A stretch of 64,000 bases of DNA. Origin: Tethya wilhelma. Taxonomy: Eukaryota > Porifera > Demospongiae > Tethyida > Tethyidae. The stretch spans positions 296,123-360,122 of the forward strand of contig CAXIPT010000012.1 in NCBI GenBank assembly GCA_964030475.1. The letters are read 5' to 3'. The notes beneath the pieces were generated by a model. It had not been told where the DNA came from and made no database searches. It was given only the letters and a program-made list of their open reading frames with translations. This document shows, piece after piece, positions 12,939 to 23,094 of this stretch. Each line of letters begins with the position of its first letter. The first letter of the stretch is position 1. The translations under genes and the position numbers were made by a program.

Positions 12939-13321
12939 TTACTCAAAACACATTTTCACACACTCTGCAACTACTGAGCTATTAGTAGAAAATGTGAATG
13001 TCTCAGACTCATCTGAAACAGTCTTCGAAGAAAGATTACATTCTGGTTCGTTTAATGAATCAAGATGAACTGGACATGAGGAATAGACATCAACTAGAAA
13101 CCAATCTAAAGTGATGGCATTTTTAGATTGAACCCATTTCTCCACATAGTGTATAAGTTTAGTGACATTTTGCCCTGATATAGCACTTCTATATGTTACT
13201 TTATCAGTATGAGTGCGGCAGCTGAATATACCATTGTCAAGTTGATCCAATTGAAAGTTACATTTACATTGGTCTGAAATTGTCTTTGCTATTGCCGCTC
13301 TAATCTGGAGCTCAAATTTTG
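12939..13321 (-). CDS. Ig/FN3 gene exon 7: C-x-C ... SCPV ... PEC module, terminal
   Basis: Acceptor GCAG at 13322-13325 gives phase 1, matching exon 6. Motifs: AAIAKTISDQCKCNF, GIFSCRTHTDKVTYRSAI, YVEKWVQSKNAI and SSCPVHLDSLNEPECN, then a Ser/Thr-rich stretch and a stop. In sponge receptors this module usually sits just outside the membrane. Here no hydrophobic helix follows before the stop. Confidence 0.65.
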
Positions 13322-13336
13322 CTGCTTTCTCAACCT

Positions 13337-13405
<69 letters not shown>

Positions 13406-16400
13406 NNNNNNNNNNNNNNNNGGTTTTAGGCCATGTTTTTGGGCTCATTAGAAAGAGAAAGAGCTAAATAGTAGCTTAAGAAGCCTTTTAGTGCTAAGCG
13501 CTCTGTTTTTGCAGAGTTATTCGCGTGAATATTTGTATTGCGCTAATGGGCCATCCGTGCCATTCCTGTGTACCCAGAACTACCGTACTGGGAATACTGA
13601 ATTAAATTCCTCTCAAGCTATTTTGGTTTAGTACCTGTTTCTTTTACAGAGGATTGGACAAGCTGTCTGATCAGTGTCTCTTTTCTTAGTTTAGCTCCCA
13701 ACATGAGGCTTTCTCTGAGCATGCCCAGAAAGCTTATTCTTACAAGAGGTTGGGCTGTTATGGCTTAGACACTTACATTTTAGTGGTTACCTAGTTGGTG
13801 TACTATTCATACTTCTAACATTACTAAGATATTTAGTATAATAACCTAAATTAACACACACCACAACCAACAACAACTACAATCATTCATTTGGATGACT
13901 AACATTCCACATGATACAGTGCTCCACTGGTCCAAGCACAACTTGAAAGAAACTCCTTTCTGAAAGAGAGTGTTGAGTAAAGTAAAACCAATACAAGCTG
14001 TGCAGACTATAGTATCACTGCATAAAACTTCATAAAACTTTAACATCAGATTAGACAGCTGCAGGCAGCTAGTTTTTGCAGATCTTTAATATCATGTTTA
14101 ACATATTGTATGTTGTAAGCAAATAATAATAATAACTAACCAGATTCCAAAGAGGCTACAATAGCTGATCTTTCACCTTCAATGAACTCAATACCCTCCA
14201 GTCTTGTCGCAATTACAGCACTCACTTCCATTCTGTGCTCCAATTTTGGGTCTGCCGGGAAATTACTCAATAGAATGTTATACTTGAATTCATCCCATGG
14301 TACAAATTCTACTTTGTTGTAAAGCAATGATTCACTGCCATCATCATTCACAGGGTATACTTCGTGCAATATTCGATAGTGTGATATGTTCCACCCCAGT
14401 AATACTGGAGTGAAGGGGGTCCACCTGATTACCAATTGGTCATTTTCTACTTCATAGGTCAGATTTAGGACGGTAGCTAAGAAAAAAGTAAGCAAACATG
14501 CAATACAGTATTACAGTGATAAACATTAGTGATGCTTTGGGCATGTTTATACAACATAACATTAAGTTTGTTACGTACGTATGTGCTTCTGTAAGGTTAC
14601 ATCAGTCATCACCCACTTTGATGGTGGTGCAGTTGGCAATAACAAGCGAACTTCAAATCGATACGTTGTTAGTGGAATGAGACCAATTGCATGGTACATA
14701 TTTTTTGTGGTGTTTAGAACTATCTCACTTTTAGGAAACATTTCAGGGTAATACTTTAACTGGAACACAATATTCATTAAAACACCTTCATCCATTGACA
14801 ATGACCATGAAATCATTGCTGAAGTTATCTCAGGAACTACATCAACAAACTCCACATTATACAGTCTTCCTATAAAGTTTTCAAAATCAATGAATCTAGT
14901 TCAAAATAAGAAAAAATTATATGATCTTACCAACATTGAGAACTGCTTGTGAAGTATAAACGAATCCAGCAACATTGCTTACGAGACACTTAAATACTCC
15001 AGAATCTTGTGCATTCACATTAAAAATCGTCAAGATAGCTGTGTTTATTCCATCAAAACGGAAATCATTTGGTAGAGCAGAACCATTTTCATATTGCCAG
15101 AGATAAGATACACGGCTGCCTCGTATTACCACTGTAAATGATACATTCTCTCCAGTAGAAATGCCTAGTTTATCTTCAGGTTGTGCAATAATAGCAGGTG
15201 GCTTTACTACAGTTGATAGTAACATGTACATAAGCTTATAATTATGGATAACCAAATTGACATCTACACAATATTCATTGTAGTGGACACATTCATTAAC
15301 TCGGTTCAGCTCAGCTACAAGAAAAGTGCAGCATTATGAAAACAAACTCCAACCCACTATAGATTTGCAGCTAAGCAAATCACACAGATGTGTTTGTAAA
15401 CTCTTCTTCACAGCTGAAAAATGGCATCACAATTCTTGCAAATTGAAGGAGAATACATGTAAATAGCTTGCTAATAAGGTTAGGTAACTATAAAGTTCAT
15501 CATGCATTTTCTGGGTTCAAATCCCAGCTAGATCTCACCGACTACAAATTCTATTACTGAGCTAAAAAAGCAGTCCCTGAAAACTGAGGCTTTTCAGCTT
15601 ATCTGAGCGCTATAAGCTTCAATCCAGCCATATACTTGCTGATCACACCCAATTGAAATGTTTTTGCCATTTAACTTACGTATATTGCTTTTGCTTCTTT
15701 GAACACTTGCTTCTAATACTGATGCAAAATGTACAAGTATACTACAATGGAATTTCTCAGTGAAATACCCATGTAGACATGAGCTCGGGGCCCTTCAGCA
15801 CAAAGGCAGCAGCCACAATAATTTTTTTTATCAAAGAACTCTTCATAGATCAGTACTTATAGTTTAGCAACTTTCACTTCACATCTACCTAAGCATATAA
15901 TATTATTCCACATAGCATCTATATAGCTAGTGCATTTCATGAGTCAGGATTAAATTGTACTGGTTTCACTGCTTCTTTTCTATAACTGCAAGTTTATTGA
16001 TTCTGAAAACTATGTTAGGTTATTAATAATTACTGTATGTCTAAGTAGCCTCACTGAAGAGTTTAGATTTCATTGACACTGAGCACTCAAATTGTATTAA
16101 ATTAAGGTCAAGCGAGGGCAACACTGGCAACAAATTTTTTCAGGAAGTGAAGCAGAGAGCCTAGGGGATTCATGTACATAATAGACACAATTGGACATGG
16201 TTAGGGAGTTGTAACAGTCCATAGTGTTGCAGTATGCTAATACTTTAATAGATTATTCGTGCTTACACAGAGATAACCGAGCTCTTCCTGATCGCACACT
16301 GACTAGTTGGTTGCCAACAATGCAAGTATAGTCCCCTTCATCAGATTTTTGAACATTTCGAACTGTTAAAGTGTTGCTTTCAGTTCCAACATACTTCTCA

Positions 16401-19400
16401 CTCTCAATTAAATCTGTGCCATTTAGTTCCCAACTATATCCTGTGCTAAGTGTTGCAGTAACTGAGAAAGTGACATCAGAGCCTGGATTAACTTGCAAAG
16501 CATCTTTAGGGTGTGAAGTAATAACAGGATTAGCTGCAGATACAACAAAAGCACCTGGTACATAACTCTTAGCATGGCAGAAGTGTGCTATATTAAGCAC
16601 AAATTCATGAGATTTACGTATATACTACGATAGAATTATAGTGTGCGGTATGTAGAGACAATGCACTGAACTTTGAAGCCCATGGCCAGCAATTCAAAAT
16701 GGGAATGGTTTGAGCATGTACATCCACTGATTGGAAAGTGTTGACTGACTAAATCTACAAAGGTCAGGGGATTGTAGAAATTAAATGACTTTATTAATAA
16801 TTAATATTTATAAGAATGCATGCTTGACAATTTCATGAAAGATTCTTTCTATAGGACAATGTATGTCAATTAATGCCAAATCTAGAAAGCCTTTTTAAGC
16901 GGAAAATATTCGCTGGTCCAAATTTCCACGGTACCCGGTATTGGTTGTTTCAGCAAAACGTGAAATTTTCACGATTCAATTTTTGCAGAACGTTGTTTGT
17001 GACAAACATAATTATGAGTATTGAGTGCACATGTTTAACATTTCACAGTTCTTTTTTTTGCAATTAGATCGTGACCACGAAATTCACAAAATTTTGAACA
17101 CTGCAAAAATTTCCCGCTATACGGTACAGATAAATCAATCTGCAATATACTGAACAAAATTTCATGTGGGCTACCTATGGCAAATGAACAAAGGACCAAT
17201 TGCTTTTGATTGTAGTGAAATTCATCAGCCCATTTATTGAGGTAAAGCTGAATCAATTAACTTCTAGGCATATTGGAAAATAGGGGAAAACCTAGATGTA
17301 GTACAGTGGGACTTAAACCACTGCCAACCCATGGGTTGATAGTCAGAGTTGGTAAACAACCTACCCATAAGAGACAAAGTATCATTAAACAGAGGTGCAT
17401 TATTATAGTTCTCATACAAAGTTTATTATTCTGCATACATACCATCTTGAGAAACCAGTCCAACTAACAAAGTTTGTATCCTCTTACGACCATCTGGAAT
17501 CGTACAAGTGTAGACTCCTAATGGTGATTTAGCATTGTTCCTACGATTTAGGCGTACAACTCCATTATCTCCTCTACCCCGATAAAAGTTTTGACCAGCT
17601 GCAGAGTTTGGAATCAAAGTGCCATCAGGATAGTACCATTGACCATGACGATTAGGAAGACTGGAACAACATGGGATCAGGTCAGTTTGACAAATCAAAC
17701 CATCATCACCTTGACCAATAGCTTCAATGCGAATCACAGTGTTATTTTGAACAGTCGCACCTCGTAAACTGAGATGAACTGAATGGAGAAATGCAAGTTT
17801 ATACAAGTAAAATATGATGTATAACCTTAAAAATTGAGCTATGCTAATTGGCATGCCTGTTTATTTTTGCTCACCAAAAGTTACTGAAGCAACATCTCTG
17901 CTAAACATGCTTAATATTTATCCACAGAGCATTAGTATAATTAAAGGCAATGTACTTTATTAATGAGCTAGTGTATAATCACTGGCTTGAAAATTGCAGC
18001 CCCAGTAGTATGGCTGGATAGTAGCTAACATGAATGCAGAATATGATGATATTGAAAGTAATTTTTCTTCACACAATGCTAAACTGTGGGAAATAGTATT
18101 TCGCCTAGTTGTTTGAATGGCCAATTCCTACTTAATTGTGCATCATATCATCCATGTGGATACTTGCATTGTTCACTAGAAATAAACCTTATAACAATGT
18201 GTGGTCAATCATTATAATAATCATAATACTATTTATTGTTAGTTCAAACATTGAGGGTTCTGCATACACTATTATACATATTTCTGCTTTAACTTTTGGG
18301 TAAGGCATCCTAGTATATAAAGTCCATCTGGTCTGAGAATGCTGGTAGTAAACTTCTTATACTCTCTAACTGATTTTAAAATTCCACATGCCACTGGAAT
18401 GCACTCGTTCTTGAGCCCTGTCTTTTGGTTGCTTAGCTTACGGCGATATTCTCAAACCATGCAGATAGGCTTTAGTCATCTGCAGTGCTGTAGCCACATA
18501 ATGCACTGCATGTAAATGTGTACTCTACTTTAGAAATTGTATGGTAGTTTATGATATTATATATACCAACCAAATTAGGGCATAAAGCCACACATGCTCA
18601 CTTGCATTTATAGTACATGTTGATTGATGCCAAACAAAGGCCATTGTAACAACACCTGCTTGTTGAGTAATAGTGTGCAAGGTGTAAGTGCGTTTATACA
18701 TATTTCTATTCTAAAAGCTATATATATATATCAATAACTATAATACTCAATACACTCTTCTGTGGCAGTTTTTAGCAGCTATCAGTGATTAAAACTAATT
18801 CTATAGTATTATTCTGTTGTTATGTGTTAGGAAGAGGATGAAAGGATTTTAATATTGGAATTTATATTGAAGTAGTACTAGGAGCCTACACATTTTTGGC
18901 AATGAAAACTATAGCCTATCAAATTCATACCCATCTGGTGAAGCATCATTCAAAAGTCATATATACAGAGTGAATATTGCCATCAACAAAGACTATAGAG
19001 TGGGGCAGGACTTCAATAAAGCTTTATTGTTGTACATATAAACTCATTGAGCTGTTGCCATTTTTATGGGTCCAAAAAAGTACAGCTAATTTAATTTTGT
19101 ATTGTTAGTCGTATACAAAAATTGAGTTCTATAGATATATATTTTGTATGTCCAAGCTGATTGAATCACTTCGCAGGCTTGCTCCAAAAGTGATCCTTAA
19201 GCTGCGGTAGAACTCTGGTCACTCTTGACTGTAGTTCCACCACAATAACTCTGATATTATGTGCAAGGCTAATTGGTATATATGCTCTATCATCCCACCT
19301 TCCATCTAATAATAGTATTCATCCTTATAACATTTAAGGTCAAGACCCAATCACCTCAGTCTGCTTATATATCAATCAGCTTATTTTGTAAGCAGCACTA

Positions 19401-19930
19401 TATGATCTGGAATGGTTTACCCAATCACGTTGTTCTTGCACCTTCTACTACCTCTTTTAAACGAGGCTGAAGTCCATATCTCTTAATTGTTTAACTTTTT
19501 GAGTGTTAAGTCTTTCACAAGTTCCGTGCAGCTACACATGCTCCCTTGTCTTTAATTTATTGTGCATTTGATTAGTACTTTTGTTCTTCGTTTAATAATT
19601 TTTCTTTTGCTGGGCTAGCCTTATACAGTAACTGTTGTTATTGCCATTGTCCTAATGCTCAACTGACTAGCTTGTGTGAATCAAAAAATGTCAGTGATAG
19701 TGGAAAATAGGCATTAGTATACCTTTGATAGTTGTATACTAAATAATACTTGACTGTTACTTACTCTATAAGTAAGTAGCTACTATTAAATAATAATCAA
19801 CATTATTGAATTTTTATAATTTATAATTACTACTATAGTGAGAATTTTACGAACCTTGAGCAACTGCAACTCTTGACGTCAACAAACTTACAGCTAGTAT
19901 AATGGAACAGGAAAATGAGCTTGAGATCAT
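12939..19930 (-). CDS. Sponge-type Ig/FN3 extracellular protein, no TM exon seen (7 exons)
   Basis: Minus-strand exons, 5' to 3': 19855-19930 signal peptide; 17443-17778 C-C/GxWYYPxG module; 16267-16533 Ig; 14931-15206 Ig; 14579-14869 FN3; 14141-14476 FN3; 12939-13321 membrane-proximal-type module. Introns between exons 1-7 are all phase 1, the classic arrangement of shuffled extracellular modules. The model is 654 residues. Role: probable adhesion or recognition ectodomain, secreted or surface-attached; ligand unknown. The same module order precedes a membrane helix and a kinase or other tail in sponge receptors I know of, but here exon 7 reads to a stop at 12939 with AATAAA 65 nt on. A donor at 12961 (GTGTGA, phase 1) could alternatively splice to an unseen exon. 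An N gap and long TG tract lie in the last intron, so a missing exon cannot be excluded. Neighbour: convergent with membralin. Confidence 0.75.
13340..13421. repeat. (TG)n microsatellite and 16-N gap
   Basis: About 65 bp of pure TG followed by N at 13406-13421. The tract lies in the last intron of the Ig/FN3 gene and probably broke the assembly. Real missing length is unknown. Confidence 0.95.
13422..13595 (-). repeat. Foldback family end fragment, reverse orientation
   Basis: Matches the terminal part of the foldback element (compare 57241-57414, and inverted 20534-20710). It ends in ACTGGGAAT. Its hairpin is mutated (CCCAGAACTACCGTACTGGG). It abuts the N gap, so the inner part may be lost to assembly. 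Confidence 0.7.
13596..14140. other. Intron sequence, no feature recognised
   Basis: Rest of the last intron of the Ig/FN3 gene. The open frame at 13846-14046 (-) has no domain signature and no matching phase. Confidence 0.5.
14141..14476 (-). CDS. Ig/FN3 gene exon 6: second FN3 domain
   Basis: Phase 1-1 exon. LNLTYEVENDQLVIRWTPF and WNISHYRILHEVYPV match FN3 B-C strands; RMEVSAVI is the late strand. The loop around EFVPWDEFKYNIL is longer than usual. Acceptor TTTCTTAG, donor GTTAGT. Confidence 0.7.
14579..14869 (-). CDS. Ig/FN3 gene exon 5: FN3 domain
   Basis: Phase 1-1 exon. VVPEITSAMISWSLSMDEGV (B-strand Trp), FQLKYYPE (C-strand Tyr) and AIGLIPLTTYRFEVRLLLP, the L.P.T.Y.F.V signature of fibronectin type III. 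Acceptor TTTATAG, donor GTACGT; a second GT four bases on gives another phase and is less likely. Confidence 0.75.
14931..15206 (-). CDS. Ig/FN3 gene exon 4: second Ig domain
   Basis: Phase 1-1 exon. IIAQPEDKLGISTGENVSF, YLWQYENGS (C-strand Trp) and NAQDSGVFKCLVSNVAG (D-x-G-x-F/Y-x-C motif). As in exon 3 the B-strand cysteine is replaced (VSFTVVI). Acceptor ACTGTAG, donor GTAAGA. Confidence 0.8.
15207..16266. other. Intron 3 of Ig/FN3 gene; possible tRNA-derived SINE relic
   Basis: Mostly featureless. At 15510-15530 the sequence GGGTTCAAATCCC resembles a polymerase III B box (GGTTCRANTCC) and TAGCTTGCTAATAAGG 50-60 bp upstream is a poor A box. No cloverleaf can be folded convincingly. It may be an old SINE; low confidence. 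Confidence 0.3.
16267..16533 (-). CDS. Ig/FN3 gene exon 3: Ig domain lacking the B-strand Cys
   Basis: Phase 1-1 exon. PVITSHPKDALQVNPGSDV starts the domain, then SWELNGTDL (C-strand Trp), and KSDEGDYTCIVGNQ holds the F-strand Asp and Cys. The B-strand position is Val in VTFSVTAT, so the canonical disulphide cannot form. Acceptor ATCTGCAG, donor GTAAGC. Confidence 0.8.
16534..17442. other. Intron 2 of Ig/FN3 gene, repeat-like 16883-17126
   Basis: Contains a segment ending AAAATTTCCCGCTATACGGTA, of a type seen again at 27430-27505 (AAAATTTCCCACTATATATGGTA). This points to a shared MITE-like repeat. No gene. Confidence 0.4.
17443..17778 (-). CDS. Ig/FN3 gene exon 2: N-terminal Cys-rich Ig-like module
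   Basis: Symmetrical phase 1-1 exon. Visible motifs: LSLRGATVQNNTVIRIEAIG, CQTDLIPCCSS, HGQWYYPDGTLIPN, GVVRLNRRNN and GVYTCTIPDG. The CC..RxGxWYYPxG..VRLNRR..GxYxCxIPD pattern is a recurrent N-terminal module in sponge ectodomains (family knowledge). The four cysteines can form two disulphides. Acceptor CCATTCAG, donor GTATGT. Confidence 0.75.
17779..19854. other. Intron 1 of Ig/FN3 gene
   Basis: 2.1-kb AT-rich intron. It holds a short LINE 3' fragment at about 19330-19470 and otherwise no recognisable gene or repeat. Confidence 0.5.
19330..19470 (+). pseudogene. LINE ORF2 C-terminal relic
   Basis: A short reading frame ends with SISLFCKQHYMIWNGLPNHV then LAPSTTSFKRG and a stop. The pattern F..R.I..WN.LP..V...P....FK is the usual C-terminus of non-LTR ORF2 proteins. 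Only about 45 codons remain and nothing upstream continues it. Confidence 0.45.
19855..19930 (-). CDS. Ig/FN3 gene exon 1: signal peptide
   Basis: ATG at 19930, encoding MISSSFSCSIILAVSLL then TSRVAVAQ. It has a hydrophobic core and an AVA-Q type cleavage site. Donor GTTCGT at 19854, phase 1. The exon is 25 codons plus one base. No longer reading frame or alternative ATG upstream fits as well. Confidence 0.7.
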
Positions 19931-20114
19931 CACTACCAGTACTTTTTGAATTCCTTGCCAACTATAGTCAACGACGTCAGTCTCAGTATATTTGATCTAT
20001 AATGTATGATCACACGTATATAGCTAGAGCTACATACGGATCAGGATATGTACACAGGAAGTTATATAGCGCATTCCGCTTCGCAAAGCGCCGCACCGCG
20101 CCGCTGTGCCGAGG

Positions 20115-20390
20115 AAAATCACGAGTATGACGTCAATTGTTACTAAAGAATAAATGCGTGGGTGCGGCGGTTAGATGACGTGAAAACTCAGTTTTCGTTA
20201 CTATTTTCATAGCCTCGTTCCCAGCTACTATTTTCAGTTCTCTGCTCCTGCCCGGCCGTCTTTCACGCAGTCTAAATTAGTAAATAACTAGTGTCTAGCT
20301 AGCTTTAAATTGCATGGAGTTCAACAGTGGAAAACAAACGGTAGATAGTGATTTGTTGCAAACGGATAGTAGAAAGAGTATTATTAGGCT
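20115..20390 (+). repeat. Dispersed repeat family A, copy 2
   Basis: Shares with 3640-4060 (inverted) the block around TTACTAAAGAATAAATGCG plus TGACGTCA, and with 27195-27345 the block around CTGCTCCTGC(C/T)CGGCCGTC. Non-coding. The rest of 19931-20533 is the 5' flank of the Ig/FN3 gene; no promoter motif stands out. Confidence 0.5.
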
Positions 20391-20533
20391 GTCCATGGAT
20401 ACCATGGGCTCTCTATGGCTTGAAGTCTGCATCAAACTGTCCAAAATTAGCATTGACAACCTGGCAACTTGAGTGCTTGCCCAAGCTGATTTTCTACTAG
20501 TAGTCTAAGTATTAGTAGTGTAGAGCATCAGTA

Positions 20534-20772
20534 TGTAATTCCCAGTACGGTAGTACTGGGTACACAGGAATGGCACGGATGGCCCATTAGCGCAATACAA
20601 ATATTCACGCGAATAACTCTGCAAAAACTGAGCGGCTGCGCTTAGCACTAAAAGGCTTCTAAAGCTACTATTTAGCTCTTTTTCTTTCTAATGAGCCCAA
20701 AAACATGGCTTAAAAACATCGCTAAAGTAACAAACACAAACATGCCAAACCTCCAATTTTCTCCATCTTCTT
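20534..20772 (+). mobile_element. Foldback family end, truncated copy
   Basis: Begins ATTCCCAGTACGGTAGTACT; CCAGTAC and GTACTGG form a 7-bp hairpin around GGTA. It then runs through the standard terminal sequence to CTCCATCTTCTT, where a second copy starts at 20773. The second copy seems inserted in the TTC tract of the first. Confidence 0.7.
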
Positions 20773-21780
20773 ATTCCCAGTACGGTAGTACTGGGTACAT
20801 AGGAATGGCACGGATGGCCCATTAGCGCAATACAAATATTCACNAAGCGAGTAACTCTGCACGAACTGAGCGCTTGGCACTAAAAGGCTTCTTAAGCTAC
20901 TATTTAGCTCTTCCTCTTCTAATGAGCCCTAAAACATGGCCTAAACTATTGCTAAAGTACCAAACTAAAATGTGCCAAACCTCCAATTTTCTCCATCATC
21001 TTCTTATTCTTCTTCTATCTTGGCTCAACTTTTCTCAGAGACCATTCACTTTTAGAAGCTGATTCTTGAACATAACAAACTTGGTTTCTTTGGGGACAGT
21101 CGCTTTTGCCATCGGTTTTTTGTGTCTCTCATTTCGTCGCTAGATACAAGGCGAAAAGCGGTCCATATGGCGGTCATTAATTTCTAAATCATGCATTATT
21201 CATTAGCTAGCTAGCCTAATGACCCTTTCCATATTCAAGTACGCATTATTTGGAATCTTTTGCAGCATACAGTGCCCCAAGTTCTGTCCTATCCTGTCGT
21301 TCTCTCGGAGTCTGTGTTCAGTTCTTCAGTAGGGAAGTTATCTATAACAAGATACAAATATAATGGACATAAAAGACGTTCAGCCTGGGGGTTCAGAGTT
21401 TCAGCTGTTTGAACCCCATGACTGTACAGAACTTGAAGTTCTCTGCTCAGGCTAAAGACTAAGTTCCACTGATATTGTAAACAATTAATCAAAAAAATAG
21501 AACAAACAAGTACCAAAAACATTAGAAATGTAATGCAAACATAGGAATGGCCAAATAATGAGCAAACACACCTAAGACGGAATGGTTGTCAGATTGAGCA
21601 AGATAGGTTCATTCTTGTGTCTACAATGTCATTGAACTAGGGATATGAACATAAGGTGACACAGTGAAATGAACTCACTCAATCTGACAACCGTTTTGTC
21701 TTGTTTGCTCACTTTTTTACAATTTGGCCATTCCTATGATTGCATCATTACATTTCTAATGTTTTTTGTACTTGTGCCAA
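20773..21780. mobile_element. Foldback family copy with central hairpin
   Basis: Left arm from 20773 (ATTCCCAG) through the (TTC) region, the GATTCTTGAAC block and the GCTAGATACAAGG block to the centre. The centre is a large hairpin: CAAGTACCAAAAACATTAG near 21510 pairs with CTAATGTTTTTTGTACTTG ending near 21776, with internal pairing of the GGAATGG...GACA arms. The right arm beyond the hairpin is missing. One N at 20844. No coding sequence. Confidence 0.7.
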
Positions 21781-22004
21781 ATGAAACCTCCAATTTTCTG
21801 CCTCTTCTTCTACTTCATATGAAGAAGTTTTCCCTCAAAACGCTCATGTCCTCCTTGAACTGCAAATTAGTAGAGCCTTTGATTCAGCAGGTGCCAATTA
21901 GTGAGAACTCAGGACCAAGGTGTGACTATCACTGCTCACTTTACATTAGTAATGCTACCAAGAACCTTCAAACTGAACTTTCATCCAATTTTGCTGCACT
22001 ATAN

Positions 22005-22220
22005 AAAGTGAGCAAACAAGCCAGGAATGGTTGTCAGATTGAGCGAGTTCATTCCTGTGTCTACAATGTCATTGAGCTTAGTAGAGATATAAACATAAAG
22101 TAACACAGTAAAATGAACTCACTCAATCTGACAACCATTCCTGGCTTGTTTGCTCACTTTTTTTACGATTTGGCCATTCCTATGTTTGCATTACATTTCT
22201 AATGTTTTTTGTACTTGTTA
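22005..22220. repeat. Foldback family central hairpin, second copy
   Basis: AAAGTGAGCAAACAAGCCAG at 22005 pairs with its complement at about 22140-22165, with the GGTTGTCAGATTGAGCGAG arm between. It ends near TTTTTTGTACTTG (22218). The segment between this and the previous hairpin (21781-22003) is unidentified. Confidence 0.6.
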
Positions 22221-22425
22221 GTATAGGTAACCACATGATTCAGAGTACAACTCCATATGAGTGGCAGCTAGAGTGCTATTAATTCCATAATTGTACGAGG
22301 AATTGTGTGGTTATCTGCTAATATAGTATCATTTAATGGAGCCATAAAATTAGCTAATATCACAATTTTATAGAGGGATAAACAAAATCCAGGCTAAATT
22401 ACAGGATTTTTAATTATAAATTATG

Positions 22426-22552
22426 CAGGAGTGCAATTACTAAAACCACATTAAGTATTACTAAAACCACAGAAGGTATTACTAATTAAGAATCATGTTT
22501 GATTACATGACTAGTACATGATCGTGCAATTACAGCAGTAATTGCACTCCTG
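22426..22552. mobile_element. 127-bp MITE with TIR CAGGAGTGCAATTACT
   Basis: CAGGAGTGCAATTACT at the left is matched by AGTAATTGCACTCCTG at the right. Short internal AT-rich sequence with a repeated ACTAAAACCACA motif. No coding. Too short to assign to a superfamily. Confidence 0.6.
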
Positions 22553-22626
22553 GTGTAATTATAGGAGAAATGTATGGTAAATCCATAAAGTATACTATTA
22601 ATACTTATTATGTATAACATTTGCAG

Positions 22627-22820
22627 AATATAGTACCCTCAGAATCAGTTACTGAAACCGAAGTGCATCAAAGCACTGACCAGGTAAATATTGTTGTTGA
22701 GTGGAAATTATGTCACAAATTAATATTGGTGCATTTGTATGTAGGCTACTAGTTTGTTTGATATTGATCATGGTATGGATTCAAGCCTAATGTTCCGGCA
22801 AACTCTCAATGCATCTCTGA
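22627..22820 (+). pseudogene. Two exon-like segments, unidentified
   Basis: After TTGCAG at 22626 a phase-0 segment encodes NIVPSESVTETEVHQSTDQ, ending at GTAAAT. After TGTAG at 22745 a second encodes ATSLFDIDHGMDSSLMFRQT and ends LNASLR at a GTTTGT donor. Both have clean splice sites and matching phase. No start, no continuation and no known domain. They may belong to a lost transposon gene or be fortuitous. Confidence 0.3.
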
Positions 22821-23094
22821 GGTTTGTAGAGTTACGTGATAATTGGTAGTGTGAACAAGATTTAGTGATAACAATGTATTCATAAACTCTATACTGTAGT
22901 TTTCACTACAGTTGTCTTTGCTATAAGCAGTAGGCGATGGTTTTTGAGTGGCTCCTAAGAGCATTGTTGGTATTTTATGTAAACAATTATTACACGTAGT
23001 AACAGAGTTGCGCAATCAACAGGGCTATAGCACATATTCATGTTGAACTTTGAGCAGTAATTTGAAAATTTCAAATTCTGACTAAAGCCTGATC

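Noticed and set aside
15470..15540. Possible tRNA gene around the GGGTTCAAATCCC motif
   Set aside because: No cloverleaf or acceptor stem could be paired; only a B-box-like motif, kept as a possible SINE relic in the intron entry.
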